Of a stretch of DNA of 64,000 bases, positions 11,576 to 23,249 are shown piece by piece (position 1 is the stretch's first letter; every line of letters starts with the position of its first letter). This DNA is from Argyresthia goedartella. Lineage: Eukaryota; Arthropoda; Insecta; Lepidoptera; Argyresthiidae. Position numbers and translations under genes: made by a program. The notes beneath the pieces are model-generated. The model worked only from the letters and a program-made list of their open reading frames with translations, was not told the DNA's origin and made no database searches. Location: assembly GCA_949825045.1 (NCBI GenBank), contig OX463809.1, forward strand, positions 4,677,501 to 4,741,500, read 5' to 3'.

Positions 11576-11718
11576 ATACAGAGTTTGCAGGAAACTCGTA
11601 ATTAGGTATTGTTTCTATGTTTAATACTTTTATTTAGTTGTTTTTCCTACCTTCAAATAACCTATTGAATTGAAACCACTTGGTATAAAATCATTGGATT
11701 GTCAACTGATATCCCCAT

Positions 11719-11800
11719 CATAGTTGCGATGGGCTGGCCTCCTGTCACGCAAAGAGAGTGAAAAAAATATGCCTATGCCATCCGGTTTGAAAAAAGCGTA
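11719..11800 (+). repeat. Dispersed repeat G, partial copy
   Basis: Contains GCGATGGGCTGGCCTCCTGT followed by CACGCAAAGAGAG and a CTATGCCATCC block, a diverged and shortened copy of the family. Confidence 0.55.
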
Positions 11801-11809
11801 TCGTTTATA

Positions 11810-13140
11810 ATTAAGTATAAACGCTACTAATGAATGTCTGTAAAGTTAGCTGTTTAGAGACATTCACTGTTTTAGCACATGTCTGACTATAAAGACATGC
11901 TCGCCGATATAAATTCACATCTTATAAGTTACCTGTATGTTTTTGGTGTGTTAATCAATAAATGATTAATACGAACAGTAACTGCTAGTAAAGTAAATGT
12001 TGTATATTTACATTTACTTCTCTTCTATTCCTTCTCTCTATTCAAACTTTATCAAAAGGTGGTTTCCGCTTTGACCCGGGACCGGCGTACATCAACATCA
12101 AGCATATTATGTATATTTATCGACAAACGAGATTACCAATGTAATGCCCAAAGTTTAGAGAAACATGTAAATGATGAAATCGAGCAAAAAAGGACAAACA
12201 TTGCTTAGTAACCGTAATGTCTAATGTACCGACCTATTATTGTATTACTTGGCAGGACAAAGGAAAGTGTCTGTCTACCTACCTCACAAAGCTCAACTGT
12301 GTGCTCAACAACACAATCTACAAATACAAGACAGGTTATTTATCCGTATTTCCCTCCCAAAGTAGACTTTACATTTAGATACTGAACAGAACAAAATAAA
12401 TGTTCCACATTGATGTTCAAGAGGTGCAGGTGCAGGTCTATACTCGGCATGAAGTAAGATCAGCCATACGGTAATGTAAGAATAAGTCGATTGCGGTGCC
12501 ATTAAAAATATCTCGTAGCCTAGACACGTAAAAAGCTGTAAGAACTTTGCTACGCTCGTAGCAACAGCTACGAAAGCTGTAACGGCCGCGTAGCGCCGGG
12601 CGAGAGCTACTCGTTCTTTCATAGGATAGAAAATTCTTTCACAAGTATTGGAGATATTTTGATGACATAATTATTTTTTATCAAAAATGCGTAATAGCAC
12701 CGACGGTATTTTAAACACGTAGGCGCTTGATGATAATTCAATTCATCGTTAAAATTATTATTAACAAACAAACATTATGTAAATTTCCTATGATATCACA
12801 ACCAAGTTCAACGATTTAGTGCAATCCGTGATAAAAGTTATCTTAATTTTTATCGCATTTTGTTGCATTTCATGTTTAAATATTAAGTTATGTGACTTTT
12901 GCTTGATTCGCGTGAATTACGTTGCTGTTGCTTACTTCGATAAGTAAAACATTTATGAGAAAGTACAGACAAAATAATCATTATTTTCCCATAAATAAAC
13001 AAAATAAAATTTATAGAACAAAAATATTTTGAAGAAAACAAGATTTATAAGTTATTACAATATCATCATATATTTATATACATTTTAAATATTCCTATTA
13101 ATTACGTTAGACCACCGTAGGAGAATACGTCAAACAGACA
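11810..13140. other. Intergenic DNA downstream of the minus-strand exon
   Basis: This should be intron or flank of the gene whose first coding exon lies at 13211-13616. A patch at 12540-12620 is rich in GCTACG and CGTAGC words, resembling 48880-49045. No acceptor-plus-exon pair could be called with confidence. Confidence 0.35.
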
Positions 13141-13210
13141 AACGAGCCGGTCACGCTGAAGAGCGGTCAAACCAAACCCCGACAAAAGTTGTAACTCGCA
13201 AAGATCTTAC

Positions 13211-13616
13211 TGTATCTCTTCATCAGCGACTTCTTGTACGCCTTCCCCGAGACGGGGTCCCCCCCGGGGCTGAACCTGCCGGCGGAGTCGTCGCTCTCGG
13301 TGCCGGAGTCCCTCGCCGCCGCGGCCGCCGCTGCCAGGTACTCCCGTGACTGCCGCAGGATGACCTGCGCCCGCACATAGTCCGCAGGATCGGCAAACGA
13401 GTGGCGCGCGAAGTCACGCACGGTTATCTCCTTCCGGGAGTGCACACTCAAGTCTAAAGGTAAGTCTGGTAAGTCCTCTTCTTTCACTTCGGGGTAGAGT
13501 TTCCTGGCGGCTAAGGTCCGCGGTTCGGCATCAGCGCTCAGCGGCCTGCGGTCAGGGAGAGGCGAGCGACGTGCCAACGGCCCGGCGCTGGCGGGGCGTG
13601 CTTCCACGGCCATCAT
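13211..13616 (-). CDS. First coding exon of a probable transcriptional regulator with a CtBP-type PLDLS motif
   Basis: The frame starts at an ATG (13614-13616) in TAAACATG context, with an in-frame TAA upstream, and runs 135 codons plus one base to ACA|GTAAGA, a strong splice donor; reading on meets a stop in the presumed intron. Visible features: arginine/proline-rich start (residues 7-26); VKEE at 44-47, matching the sumoylation consensus; PLDLS at 53-57, the classic binding motif for the co-repressor CtBP; seven alanines at 95-101; DSGTES at 103-108, matching the DSGxxS phosphodegron read by beta-TrCP/Slimb; basic GKAYKKSLMKRY at the donor, which probably continues into a domain in the next exon. 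GC content is far above the flanks, as usual for a conserved exon. Insect developmental repressors often carry PLDLS. I do not recognise the family; nuclear repressor is inference. Confidence 0.7.
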
Positions 13617-14100
13617 GTTTACGTTTACCACTTTACTTTAACACCATTGCACACGAGAGATAGTTATGTCATACGCGTGGTGACGAGGCGAGCGAGCGTC
13701 CGCCGGCAGCCGCGCTGTGTTGACTACTGATGTCCCAGTTTCGCCGCGAGTTCCACTGACTTCGTGAGACCGCTTCGGCGCAGATCGGCACCACGAACTT
13801 TCGTTTTCGTACTATGTGCGCTCGCACGCACACATCGACGTGCTCGCGCCTGTAGTGGTAACGTCTTTGGTGTGCGTTTTAACGTATGTGTGTGCACGCA
13901 GCTTTTTCCACTTTGGAAGCTTTCCTTCATTTCCCGTGTTAGTTAACTGGTTTTCACTTGCCGTTTCATCGTATCGGCATTAGTTAATGAACTAGTTTCG
14001 ATGTCGTTTTCGAATGATTAATTCGAAAACTTTATGTGGGAAGAGGGATTGGCTATATTTATTTCATTGGCTGCTATTTCAGCTGATTGGGGCGGAATAA
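13617..14100 (-). promoter_or_regulatory. 5' untranslated and promoter-like region of the PLDLS exon
   Basis: Upstream of the start codon the sequence stays CpG-rich to about 13860. On the minus strand three CCAAT boxes (CCAATCAG, GCCAATGA, GCCAATCC) lie at about 14046-14092, spaced around 20 bp, roughly 430-475 bp before the ATG. A 10+10 palindrome at 14006-14030 lies between. No TATA box could be placed and the transcription start is unknown. Confidence 0.4.
14006..14030. promoter_or_regulatory. Palindrome GTTTTCGAAT-5-ATTCGAAAAC
   Basis: Ten-base arms match perfectly around a GATTA spacer. It lies next to the CCAAT cluster upstream of the minus-strand gene, so a binding site for a dimeric factor is possible but untested. 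Confidence 0.4.
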
Positions 14101-15790
14101 CATTAAGTTATGTAAATCGTGACGCGGTTGGTCGTTGCTATTTCTGACGATTTGATTGTATACTTAACTTACTTGAAATACTCTGCTCGCCTTGACAACA
14201 TCGTAATGTATTTGCGATACCATCTGATATATACGTACCTGAAACAAAAAAGTTATTTACATTAAAATACTGTTACACGAATTTAAGTAATTTGTAGATA
14301 AATTACACAATAATAAACAACTGTACAAAAATTATATGTAAGTACCTACCTACCTAATAATAAGGACAGTGATTTTTTGCTGGTATAACAGAATATTTTT
14401 TTGGTTTATATTTGTCATAATTAATATGCTCATAGTGACACTATTTAGATAACGAAGGTTTTCAATATTTAGTATGCAAGCTAGAAACATTCAATCAATA
14501 GGTACCAAAAAACACCAGACATAATAAGGTCACTATGTCCAAAAATGAATAAATGCTCCATCTTTTTCATTAAAATCACAAACTTCATATTTATTATATC
14601 GTTAGGTATTACTCTACAATTCTATGCCTACAAAAAAATAAACAACAAGAGAATTGTCATTATCTTGTGCCGGAACACTAAAATAAGCACCCGTATCACC
14701 TCTTTGCGTAATATGCTCGTAAACAATTGTGTTTTTTATCTAACGCCTCGCGGGGCATTGACCGACTTTACACAGTTTGCTTGCGTACGCGCTGACCACG
14801 TGACATAGTGCGCTGACCAACCTAACCTGAACCCTCTCCGTGCGACTCTACATTACTGTTGACATAGCCGGTAGAGTTGTGGGGGTCAAGATATAGTGGT
14901 GGCGTAGATTTGTAGGACCAATGTCGAGTTACACAAGCGGTGTGGTGTACGAGAGATATTGTATGACATTTATTAAGTCCAGTGAATCGGGAGGTCATTG
15001 AGAGGGGAGCGAGAGTTTCCTATTGGAATTCGGCATGTAAAATATTTTCAAGGGGATCAAACTGAGAAAACCATTTCCAGATATATCTCGCGCCACGAGT
15101 TATGAGCGGTGACCTTGAATGCGCAGTAGTTCCCGCCAACGTCGCCCAGCGCTCTTAATTGGTGGCGCGAGGTATACTTGTATTCTTAATAAATGGCGTT
15201 ATTTCCATCATTTTTTTTTAACATTATTGAACTTTCCGTAAAAAACAGAATGTCCTTCATTGCCTTCAACATAGTTTACGCAGATGAACGATATTTTTCG
15301 GCTCAAATTTCCTTCACCGTTAAGTTGGCCGTCCTGTAAAACTGTCAAATGTCAATAGCTTTTCTCAACTCAACCGCTGTCAACAACTCAGTTGTCAGTC
15401 ACAACGTAAACAAATATTGATAATAAAGATTTTTAGCTTTATCAAGTGGTGAGATCTCAGATTATAATAAAGTCTTGGTGAAATCCTGAGATTAGAACGA
15501 GGCAATCATGCATAGTGTAATAAATGGGTTTAAGGTCCACTTAGGGGTTCGAATAAGCCACCTAACACTTTTAACATTTCGGCAGCATTAATTGTGAGTT
15601 TTATATAGTTTTGTTATTGCATGTTGCTGTGCTGAATATACGTAAAAACTGTAAAAAAATGTGATTAGTCCATCATTTTATTAAGAAAAAAAAAATTTTT
15701 TTTCACCGTATTTTATTAATTTTCTGAAATGTTTTTGTTGTTTGGAATGTTCAATAGTGACATGTGAGCTGATGCGATGTCACTCGACAT
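14101..15790. other. Intergenic DNA upstream of the PLDLS gene
   Basis: No coding segment recognised; an 87-codon frame at 14545-14808 has no domain-like content. A loose inverted pair around CTCGCGCCAC (15090) and GTGGCGCGAG (15163) is present with about 70 bp between. Confidence 0.35.
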
Positions 15791-15799
15791 TGGTTGATA

Positions 15800-15861
15800 C
15801 TGGTTGTTTCTGAACTCAAAACCTTCTCTCGACATTGACTTTTTCGTTCAGAAACAACCAG
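15800..15861. repeat. Perfect 16-bp inverted repeat
   Basis: CTGGTTGTTTCTGAAC and its exact complement GTTCAGAAACAACCAG are separated by 30 bases. No flanking duplication was seen; it may be a tiny MITE remnant or a local hairpin. Confidence 0.8.
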
Positions 15862-15869
15862 CCGCAAGT

Positions 15870-17120
15870 AAGGGCACAAAAATATTGACTAATCAAAGTC
15901 ACGAGAGGTGTCATTTAAAAGAATATTCATAAAAGTATTTAGGCATCTATTACTCGAAATATTCAAATTCGTTGCTTAAAAAAGGCTAAAATTTCATAAA
16001 ATTTAATGTAAAGTACTAGGTAAATATTTAGCATCATACATTATCCAAGGAAAAAGCCACGGGACGATATAGAAGATAGACGATTTAAGCATTTAGTTAA
16101 AATGCTTATAACTTACAAGCATAAAAAGTATTATCTTATTCTTAACATGACAATGCATATAATGAAAAACATGTTATTTTATAAACACATCTAGTTCTAT
16201 TTGTATGTCGAAGGAAGTCCGTGGCAACATAGAAAACATGCGTCGCTGTCTTGTGAGGTCCCGACCTCAATTATCTTCTTATATACTTAGGTACTTATAT
16301 TTTAAGAAGCGATGAAATTCTAATAGCAAAAGCTATAGTTAATTTTGAGAATTTTCTGGTGTACCTACCTATATCAATAATAATTCTCATGAATTCCTCC
16401 TAAATTAATATTAAAAGGTTCAATAAGAAACAGAAATAGACGGGTAGGGTTATTTAGTATGTAGGTATCTATACATATCTACATGTGTAAGCAAAATTAA
16501 CAAATAAGCCAGTGCACTTTTAACCTAATTATCTATTTGTTAAGTTATTTGTTAGTTAAGTTTTCAACATAAACTAAAGAAGATATTCTTTAGTTTATTT
16601 TGAAAATATATTCAGTTCTCCATTGGCCGCTTTGAGTATCTCTCGTCTCCTCTCATATTAGCTAGACCAACGTACAAGCACGCACCCCTACAAGTGTGTA
16701 GGCCGGCCGAGCTAATATTTTTTATAATATACATCTTTCTGAACCTCGGCTGGGATGTCCAGGACTTTTTGAACATAACCCGAACAATTTTTTTTCAGAC
16801 TTCTACAACATTATTCAAATATTCAATACATTTTTTAAATCAAAGAAAGTCATTGGCAACAAATTTTAATGAGTGGGGAAAACTTTTGGAATGCGTAAAA
16901 GTAGAGTTATCTTGTATGCCCTTTATGAACAAAAAACTTATAACGTATAGAGAAAATTTCAAGACTATGTTAGAACTTATTCCAAAACTTTGGTTGGTTT
17001 GTAGAAATGCAAAATGTTGACACTGTAATAGGAAAATACAAAATTCAAGCAACAGAATCAAAATGATTTGGCAAAAATGAACCGTGAAAATGGAAAAGTT
17101 ATACCAAGCGACAATGATTT
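15870..17120. other. AT-rich DNA, no recognised gene
   Basis: A frame at 16694-17020 is open for 108 codons but shows no known motif, and its AT-rich composition makes chance opening likely. Nothing else was recognised. Confidence 0.35.
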
Positions 17121-17128
17121 CTGCTTAA

Positions 17129-17229
17129 CCCTTTATGTGACAGAGGCAATATATTTTCCATCATATTTTGTCTTTGTCTAAAAGTTCAAAATCAATGAAA
17201 AATTATGGACGCCTCTACCACATAAGGGG
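17129..17229. mobile_element. piggyBac-like mini-element flanked by TTAA
   Basis: The element begins CCCTTTATGTGACAGAGGC and ends with GCCTCTACCACATAAGGGG, an inverted pair of about 19 bp. TTAA stands directly outside both ends (17125-17128 and 17230-17233). TTAA duplication and a CCC start are the signature of the piggyBac superfamily. At 101 bp it cannot code for anything; relatives lie at 5600-5725 and 35665-35800. Confidence 0.7.
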
Positions 17230-17235
17230 TTAAAT

Positions 17236-17840
17236 CTAACGCTGATGTAGCTCGAGCTTTCGGCATTTTTTGTGATCTGTCGAAAGCATTTGATTGTGTT
17301 GATCATGATACGCTTCTAATGAAATTAAATCCTTGCGGAGATAGAAATCAAGCATCTCAGATTATATTTAAGCAATATAATTAGAAGGACAGATATCAAC
17401 GGCGTTAAATCTGATGGATCGGATGTAAAAATTGGCGTTCCACAAGGTTCCTTATTAGCCCCTTTCTTATATCTGGTATATATTAACGATCTGCCTTTTA
17501 TGGTGGAGAAATTAACTGACTTGATATTGTTAGCTGATGACACTTCTATGGTCTTCAAGATTAAAAGTCAAAAAGGAGATTTTGATGATCTTAATAATGT
17601 ATTGTCTTTAACATTGAATTGGTTCACAGTTAATAATTTATTGTTAAACGCTGCTAAAACCAAGTGTATCAAATTCTCCTCCCCAAATTTCAGGCAAGTT
17701 GAGACTACTTTAGTGTTTTACAGCAACACGTTCTAACGTGTTGGTGTATAACACTATAGTTAGTTACCAAAAGAAGTAAGTAGTTCTTGGAATAACCATT
17801 GATAGCAAATTGCAGTGCTCGTATTATATATCATGTCATT
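17236..17840 (+). pseudogene. Broken non-LTR (Jockey/CR1-like) reverse transcriptase fragment
   Basis: Two frames together show an RT core. The first has FCDLSKAFDCVDHDTLL (block A with the first catalytic aspartate); after a frame change come GVPQGSLLAPFLY (block B), LADDTS (catalytic DD pair) and LNWFTVNNLLLNAAKTK. A further scrap, VLGITIDSKLQC, lies near 17785-17820. RT copies LINE RNA into DNA at a nicked target; here frame breaks and stops (for example after KQYN near 17380) make it inactive. It starts right after the TTAA mini-element and lacks the endonuclease domain. Confidence 0.85.
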
Positions 17841-18410
17841 GGAATTAACCCCTCAGTTACCACCGGCGTTAGGTAACGCCATTTTTTCGCTGGAAAAAGA
17901 AAAATAGAGTAACACAACGTTTGAAAGGTACAACCTATAATACCACGTATCCACTTCTAATACGCCTAGAATAAGATGATTCTCGAAAGTTTCATTTCTC
18001 AATGAAGCCGAAGCTGTCCAATTCAGTATTGCTTAGATAACGGTTGTAAATGATAAATCTAATAAATCTAAGTATATTGCGCAGTGATCCGAAGACCCTG
18101 ACCAATGGTGACCCGTTATCAGTTGGGAGGTCTTTAGGGCCACCGAAGACGTCTTTAATCAGATCTTGCGTTCATCGACCCTATATTATCTGGCTTATGT
18201 AATTGCGGTTATTTTTTATGTTGCAAGAGTTGATACCATGACATTCTAACCTATTTTTATTTACACTTGAGCACTAATTGCTTAATGTTTTATGTGCAAA
18301 CATCTTTCTAGTACTTTATCCACAGTTGACATAAGTAATCTATAAATGAAATAAATAATTCAAAAACCGGCTAAAGGAGCACTATCTCTCCTTTTCCAGT
18401 TAGATAAATA
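17841..18410. other. Unassigned DNA between LINE pieces
   Basis: This could be degraded remainder of the LINE whose RT is at 17236-17840 and whose kind of 3' end appears at 18645, but no protein similarity is visible in any frame. Confidence 0.3.
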
Positions 18411-18412
18411 TT

Positions 18413-18434
18413 TATATATATATATATATATATA
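18413..18434 (+). repeat. TA dinucleotide microsatellite
   Basis: About eleven uninterrupted TA units in an AT-rich background. Confidence 0.9.
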
Positions 18435-18644
18435 TTGGTATGAATTAGTGTATTATACGGTTTATATATATTTTTACGTTGTATTTAAGTAATTGTGTAT
18501 GCAGTCTATTTTAGCAATTAGGGTTATCGGTATAATATTGTTTGTAGTTTATATTACTCGTAGTACTCGTATTACTCGTAGTTTTATTGTACGCGCAGGT
18601 CTTCCCCCGCTCAACCATCACCTTTCCTATCCATCATAGATTGC

Positions 18645-18712
18645 TGGAATAAATCTCTTTTTAGAGATTCATCTGTATGTCTGTTTTGTGTTGTACAATA
18701 AAGAAATTACGA
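18645..18712 (+). repeat. LINE 3' end, hairpin family
   Basis: Reads AAATCTCTTTTTAGAGATTC, then a TGTATGTCTGTTTTGTG block, then ACAATAAAGAAATTACG: the same stem and AATAAAG order as the LINE at 37741-39225. It may be the 3' terminus of the broken RT element 800 bp upstream. Confidence 0.7.
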
Positions 18713-19104
18713 ATTACGTAATCGTATTGTCATCATTAATTCATTGTCATTCTTATTTTTTTTCGTGTCCTTTTCCACCGGGGTACTCTGTAGGAATTCT
18801 ATTAGCTCATTTTATCGATTTTTTAATAATAATATTTTTTTATTTAAGAACAATTATTACATTACAGAATGTAAGACATTGTTGATTATGCATTAATGAG
18901 GTAGATTTTAACAAGATGCATTTTTTTGGTTTTCTGATGCCTATACTAAGTAACTAATAAGATGTTATATAGGCATCAGTTTTCTTCCAGGGTATATAGT
19001 TATTAAGATATTTCAACACAAAACTTTCATAGATACCTCTATCAATTTTTAGTTATAATAATTGTATAGCATAGTTCATTAAAAAAAAAAACGTTTCGAT
19101 TACA

Positions 19105-19265
19105 AAGCTTGTGCTACTTCAGGGTCTGATGATGGGATCCTGGAGAATTCGAGGGAATTATTAGGCGACCTATCTCTTTTGTGAAGTGGAACAGATGATG
19201 AAGACCACAGATGCACACATGAACTGCTCATTACAGGATAGCCTACGGGTTACGATATGGTAACT
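19105..19265 (+). repeat. Dispersed repeat R, copy 1
   Basis: Blocks TCTGATGATGGGATCCTGGA, TCGAGGGAA and GATGAAGACCACAGATG appear in the same order at 36990-37200, where they follow an RTE-like LINE fragment. The repeat may be a LINE 3' untranslated region. Confidence 0.65.
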
Positions 19266-19269
19266 TTTT

Positions 19270-21760
19270 TAAGGTTGGTCAGTAATGTATGCACGTCCTA
19301 ATGCATACTGGCGAAATGGAAGTGATGGTGACGTAACATGAGCTTTTTCAAAAATTTATCAACTCTTAGTAGCACTCTTGACAGAGTGGTCGTGGTCGTG
19401 ATTTCAGTCGGGTGACCCGCCTCACAATTCGTCCCCATTCTTCTCTGAAGGTGCATTGGTAGATAAATAATGGTGCTCTTTAATTAATGAAAACACGTAT
19501 GGGACAAATCAACACATTTGGAAACATGCGATATAAAGTCAGTTGTTCATGAAATGAAGCTTTTTGTTCATAATTTTATATTCTAATAAGCAGATGTAAC
19601 GGGCGAACAGTTGAGGGCTTTTTCAAAGGGCATTGATTTTCAATTCGCTTTTTTGACAGAGGAGTTATGTAATAATGAAGTTTGTAATAAAGAGGGTTAT
19701 TATAAAAACGTTAATTAGTCAGAAAAAACTCAATAAAAGATAAACATGTAAATTATTTATATTTTATTACAAGCATTTTCTGTATGTGGCTCGTTCCGGA
19801 TTGGACAGTATATGGCTCGTTCCGGATTGGACAAGATGGCGGGCGCAGTAAACAAAACAACTTGCTTCACAAATGTGTTGTGTAATTTTTTTCATTCTTC
19901 GTCCACCCGGGACAGTTTTACAAATATCTGGACTTGCATTGCTGAAATTTGTCAGAACTCTAGCAGTATCAACATATTGTATTCTATATCCATTATGATT
20001 GACTATTGCCTATGCCTATATCTACAATTCACTAAACCAACCAACTTTAGAATCCCAATAAAACCATCCACAAAGACTCAGTTCAGTCCAGTCCAGTAGT
20101 CGCTCAAAGCTAGCGCATAGCGATACATAATAGATCATCAATCTCCATAGCGCTTCCTGCGCGCGCCTTATCAGCGAGTGTGAAAGAGAGGATAAGTGAT
20201 AGCGCCTGTGTTAGAGGGGGATGGAGTTTATGCGCTGTTAGAGCGAGATGCGGCCAATAAAGACGAAGGTGTTGCAGATTGGGGCGCGTTCTTATATTGA
20301 ATATATTGATAGGGAGGGTTGGAATTCAAGGTTTTAGGACAAAATTTTAACTATAGGTTTAGAGAGATTAAACTATAGCCTATCTAATGTGGTCTAACGC
20401 TAACTAATGAAAATGACGTACCTACCTAGCGTGGACTTGCCGCGAAAGCCTAACGCGATACCTTCTTCATGTGTACCTTGGGTTTAGCAAACTTGTGTGA
20501 ACAATCTATAGATAGATGTGTTCTCCAACCTTCTTTGGATCTAAGATAAGTTTTACCGAAGAAGCAACTAAAAATGATTTTCTACTTTTTATGAATTACT
20601 GTTCCTCAATTATTACGTAAGTAGGTAGGTACCATCAAACCATTAATTTATGGATAAAATGAAGACCTCTAAACTAATGCGAAAAATATATTTGATCATG
20701 TAAGTAACTTCAATCACCCACTAAGGCAGATTGGAAAATAAATAGCCAACTTGAGGTAGAAGTAAAAAAATATATGTATCTACGTATTGGGATATCGATA
20801 TATATTCACTGCCAATTAAGGATGAGACAAGACGCCAACAAAATTAGTGCAATTGTATTATCACCAACTAACTAGAAATAATCCTGTCTGATTAGAAACC
20901 CAGCAGTGCCATCTGTGTGTGGCCCAGCAGTGCCAGCAGGGCCAGCAGGGCCACGGAATGCATTTGCAGTCGTTGTACGGATTCAAGGCTGCGCGTTGTC
21001 ACGGTGCGCCGGCGCACACACGCACACCCCGATCGGCGGCGTACACACACAGACGCGGCACGGGGCAGAGCGTCAGGAAATTATGGCATCTTCTGCTTGG
21101 ATTCTTGTTAGGAAAAAAGTGCGGTCTTATTGGACTGATACAGGTTCCGTTCTGATGATCCAACCACGGTTTTCTGTAAAAAAGCTCTTGTGAGAGATAA
21201 GGATGCCGTTGTACGTTATTTATGTATCATAAAATACATTTAAGAGCATTATCTAGTGAAAATTAAAGATCCTACAAATACTGGCAAGGTTTTTGGTCTG
21301 CGTAAGAAGTTTCATCAAGATTTGTTGGTTTATCTTGAACGACCGAACGAGCTACGTAGTGAAATAAATAACATGGGTTTCTGGGTACCAGGGTCCCTAA
21401 ACCAAATAGGTAATAAATTTATTATAATTTGCTTTAACAAAACTGTTTGTGAGAAAATAACAATATAGGTAAGTTAATTATGCGAATTATAATCTCTATC
21501 TCTATAAATTTGTATAAATAAAGAGCTAAATTATTGACATATGTGTCAAGGTAGTTTATGAATGTGGTTGTGATATCAGAATGATTTGGTTATTAACCTG
21601 TGTATCAATAAATAAGGGTATTGATTGGTACGAGCAGGACAGCGTATACTTACAAAGTATTAGGTTTAGATATATTACCATTTATAACTCGAGTCAGGAA
21701 TTCTCTATCTATCGTAATTGTAACCCTTTCTACAGGTTCCTTAAGCCGACTTCCACAAAT
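19270..21760. other. Long intergenic stretch, small repeats only
   Basis: No gene recognised. A GC-rich patch at 20900-21070 with CAGCAGGGC triplet-like repeats and CACACACGCACAC runs opens overlapping frames of up to 95 codons without domains. ATG at 19844-style contexts (AAGATGGCGGGCGC at 19834-19847) resemble a Pho/YY1 element, but no gene follows. Confidence 0.3.
19783..19834 (+). repeat. Tandem duplication of 26 bp
   Basis: The core GGCTCGTTCCGGATTGGACA occurs twice head to tail with a 26-bp period. Confidence 0.85.
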
Positions 21761-22449
21761 GCGTATCAACTAGCGATGGGCAAAAGGAATGTTCTCGTAT
21801 CAAAAACTATCCCGGATCCAGAATGTTCGAGAATGTTCTCCAGAGTCGAGTATCTATCGATAACTTGAAGAATTAAAAAGTTGTATGGGTGGGTGGTGGT
21901 CCCTTTTTTTACTGCATTCATCAACCAAAACAATGAAATATCGATCCTTGACTAAGTAACCAACAAGCCATGACATTTATACCCGAAAACTCAATCCGAA
22001 CTCAATTATGGAGGACTCAAGTGAGGTATATTCTGACGATATTTTTTGGAAAGTAATTTACTTGTGGTTTAGTGAAAAAGAGGGTGCTGAATACGAACAT
22101 AAGATCCATTTTATAATCCAAGATAGCGGACATAGATCATTTGAAAAAATCGATATTGGGATATTTTTACAAATTTATCAGGAAGCTAATACGAAATCAA
22201 AATAAGGTGTGTGATTCTCGTACTCAGCATCCCAATAACCTCGAAAACGATACCCATATTTTACATACAGATCCACGAAACAGTAACAGCAGTGTCGCCC
22301 AAAAGGACACTGCCATACTTATTTTTTTCAAATAATTCATGTCAAAATTTTGGATTCCAAAATTGATTTCATTTTGAATTCAGCACCCTGAAATTGTACA
22401 TTTATTTACGAGTTATTTACTAAAAAACAACAAAGCGTCAGGCCTTTTA

Positions 22450-22548
22450 CCATAAGGGGTGGCAGAGGCACACTCGTGTCTACTATCAGCCAGTTATTTA
22501 ATACTCCATTTTACGTGACAGAGGGCTAACCCATTGCGGTAGCAATGC
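22450..22548 (-). repeat. Dispersed repeat G, minus-strand copy
   Basis: Reads GGGTGGCAGAGGCAC, then AATACTCCATTTTACGTGAC and AGAGGGCTAACCCATTGC, the reverse complement order of the family. It lies within the hAT element. Confidence 0.75.
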
Positions 22549-22810
22549 ATTTACCAAGCAAATATCAACATACATATCACTTTAAACCTACATTACTCAG
22601 TTCTGATTGAGTTTCGGAGTTTACAATCTTCTATCATCATTACACGACTCGTAGTTGGCGTTTTTTTTACTATTTCATCTATTAATTAAATCAAACTTAA
22701 GCTTTTTGGCCGTCTGTACTACAAGGAGGGTAACGTCTTAAATTCTCTTAGATTATAGCTGCGGAGAACTTTCCTGAGAACTTAACCGCAAAGTTTCCTC
22801 TGCCAGAATG

Positions 22811-22975
22811 TTAAAGTCAAAGTCAAAGTCAAAGTTCTTTATTACTGTAGATGTACTTAGCAAACGTCATTTTTTGCCTTTTTTCTACATTGGACCACTG
22901 TGGGAGAAGGGGGGCGTAGTCACTCCTACAGATCGATTTTTAGATCTCTTTTAAAAATTGGTTGTGCTTAACTAA
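22811..22975 (-). repeat. LINE 3' end with TTTGAC tail
   Basis: The plus strand starts with AAAGTC repeated four times and then TTCTTTATTAC; on the minus strand this is a LINE 3' terminus ending in repeated TTTGAC. The adjoining block with a GATCTCTTTTAAAA-like stem is the 3' untranslated region. No coding portion is visible. Confidence 0.65.
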
Positions 22976-23249
22976 TACAAATATTACAATAGTAATTATT
23001 ATGATTAATAAGCAGGAATAAATAATTACAAAATTAATAACAGCAAGGTCTGTGTTGAGCTAGATTAACCCCATACAGTCCCATAATTTAAGTAATCTTG
23101 AACATTGCTATATCCCTTTTTCGATGAAGTCACTTTAACATGCTTTTTAAATTGCTCAAATGGCAATTTCAAAATCTTGTTCTCGAGAATCCCTCGAGAA
23201 TTTCAAAATCATGTTCTCGAGAATCCCCCATCGCTAGTGTCAACACTAT

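Larger units (their letters stand above)
21771..23236. mobile_element. hAT-type element, 1466 bp, with 8-bp target duplication
   Basis: Termini read TAGCGATGGG at the left and CCCATCGCTA at the right. The end fits the hAT consensus YARNG. The flanking octamers GTATCAAC (21763-21770) and GTGTCAAC (23237-23244) match in seven of eight positions, the duplication size of hAT. Sub-terminal TGTTCTCG and TTCTCGAGAA words repeat near both ends, as hAT transposases need. The interior shows no recognisable transposase; a 65-codon frame at 22008-22205 is unassigned. It contains a repeat G copy and a LINE tail, so it is an old, non-autonomous carrier of later insertions. Confidence 0.75.

Noticed and set aside
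16694..17020. 108-codon frame as a coding exon
   Set aside because: AT-rich, unrecognised, and next to transposon remnants; chance opening is more likely.
20906..21193. 95-codon GC-rich frame as a gene
   Set aside because: Three overlapping frames are open because of triplet-like CAGCAGGGC repeats; no domain was seen.
23160..23230. Heat-shock element cluster from TTCTCGAGAA words
   Set aside because: Spacing does not fit nTTCnnGAAn, and the words are explained as sub-terminal repeats of the hAT element.
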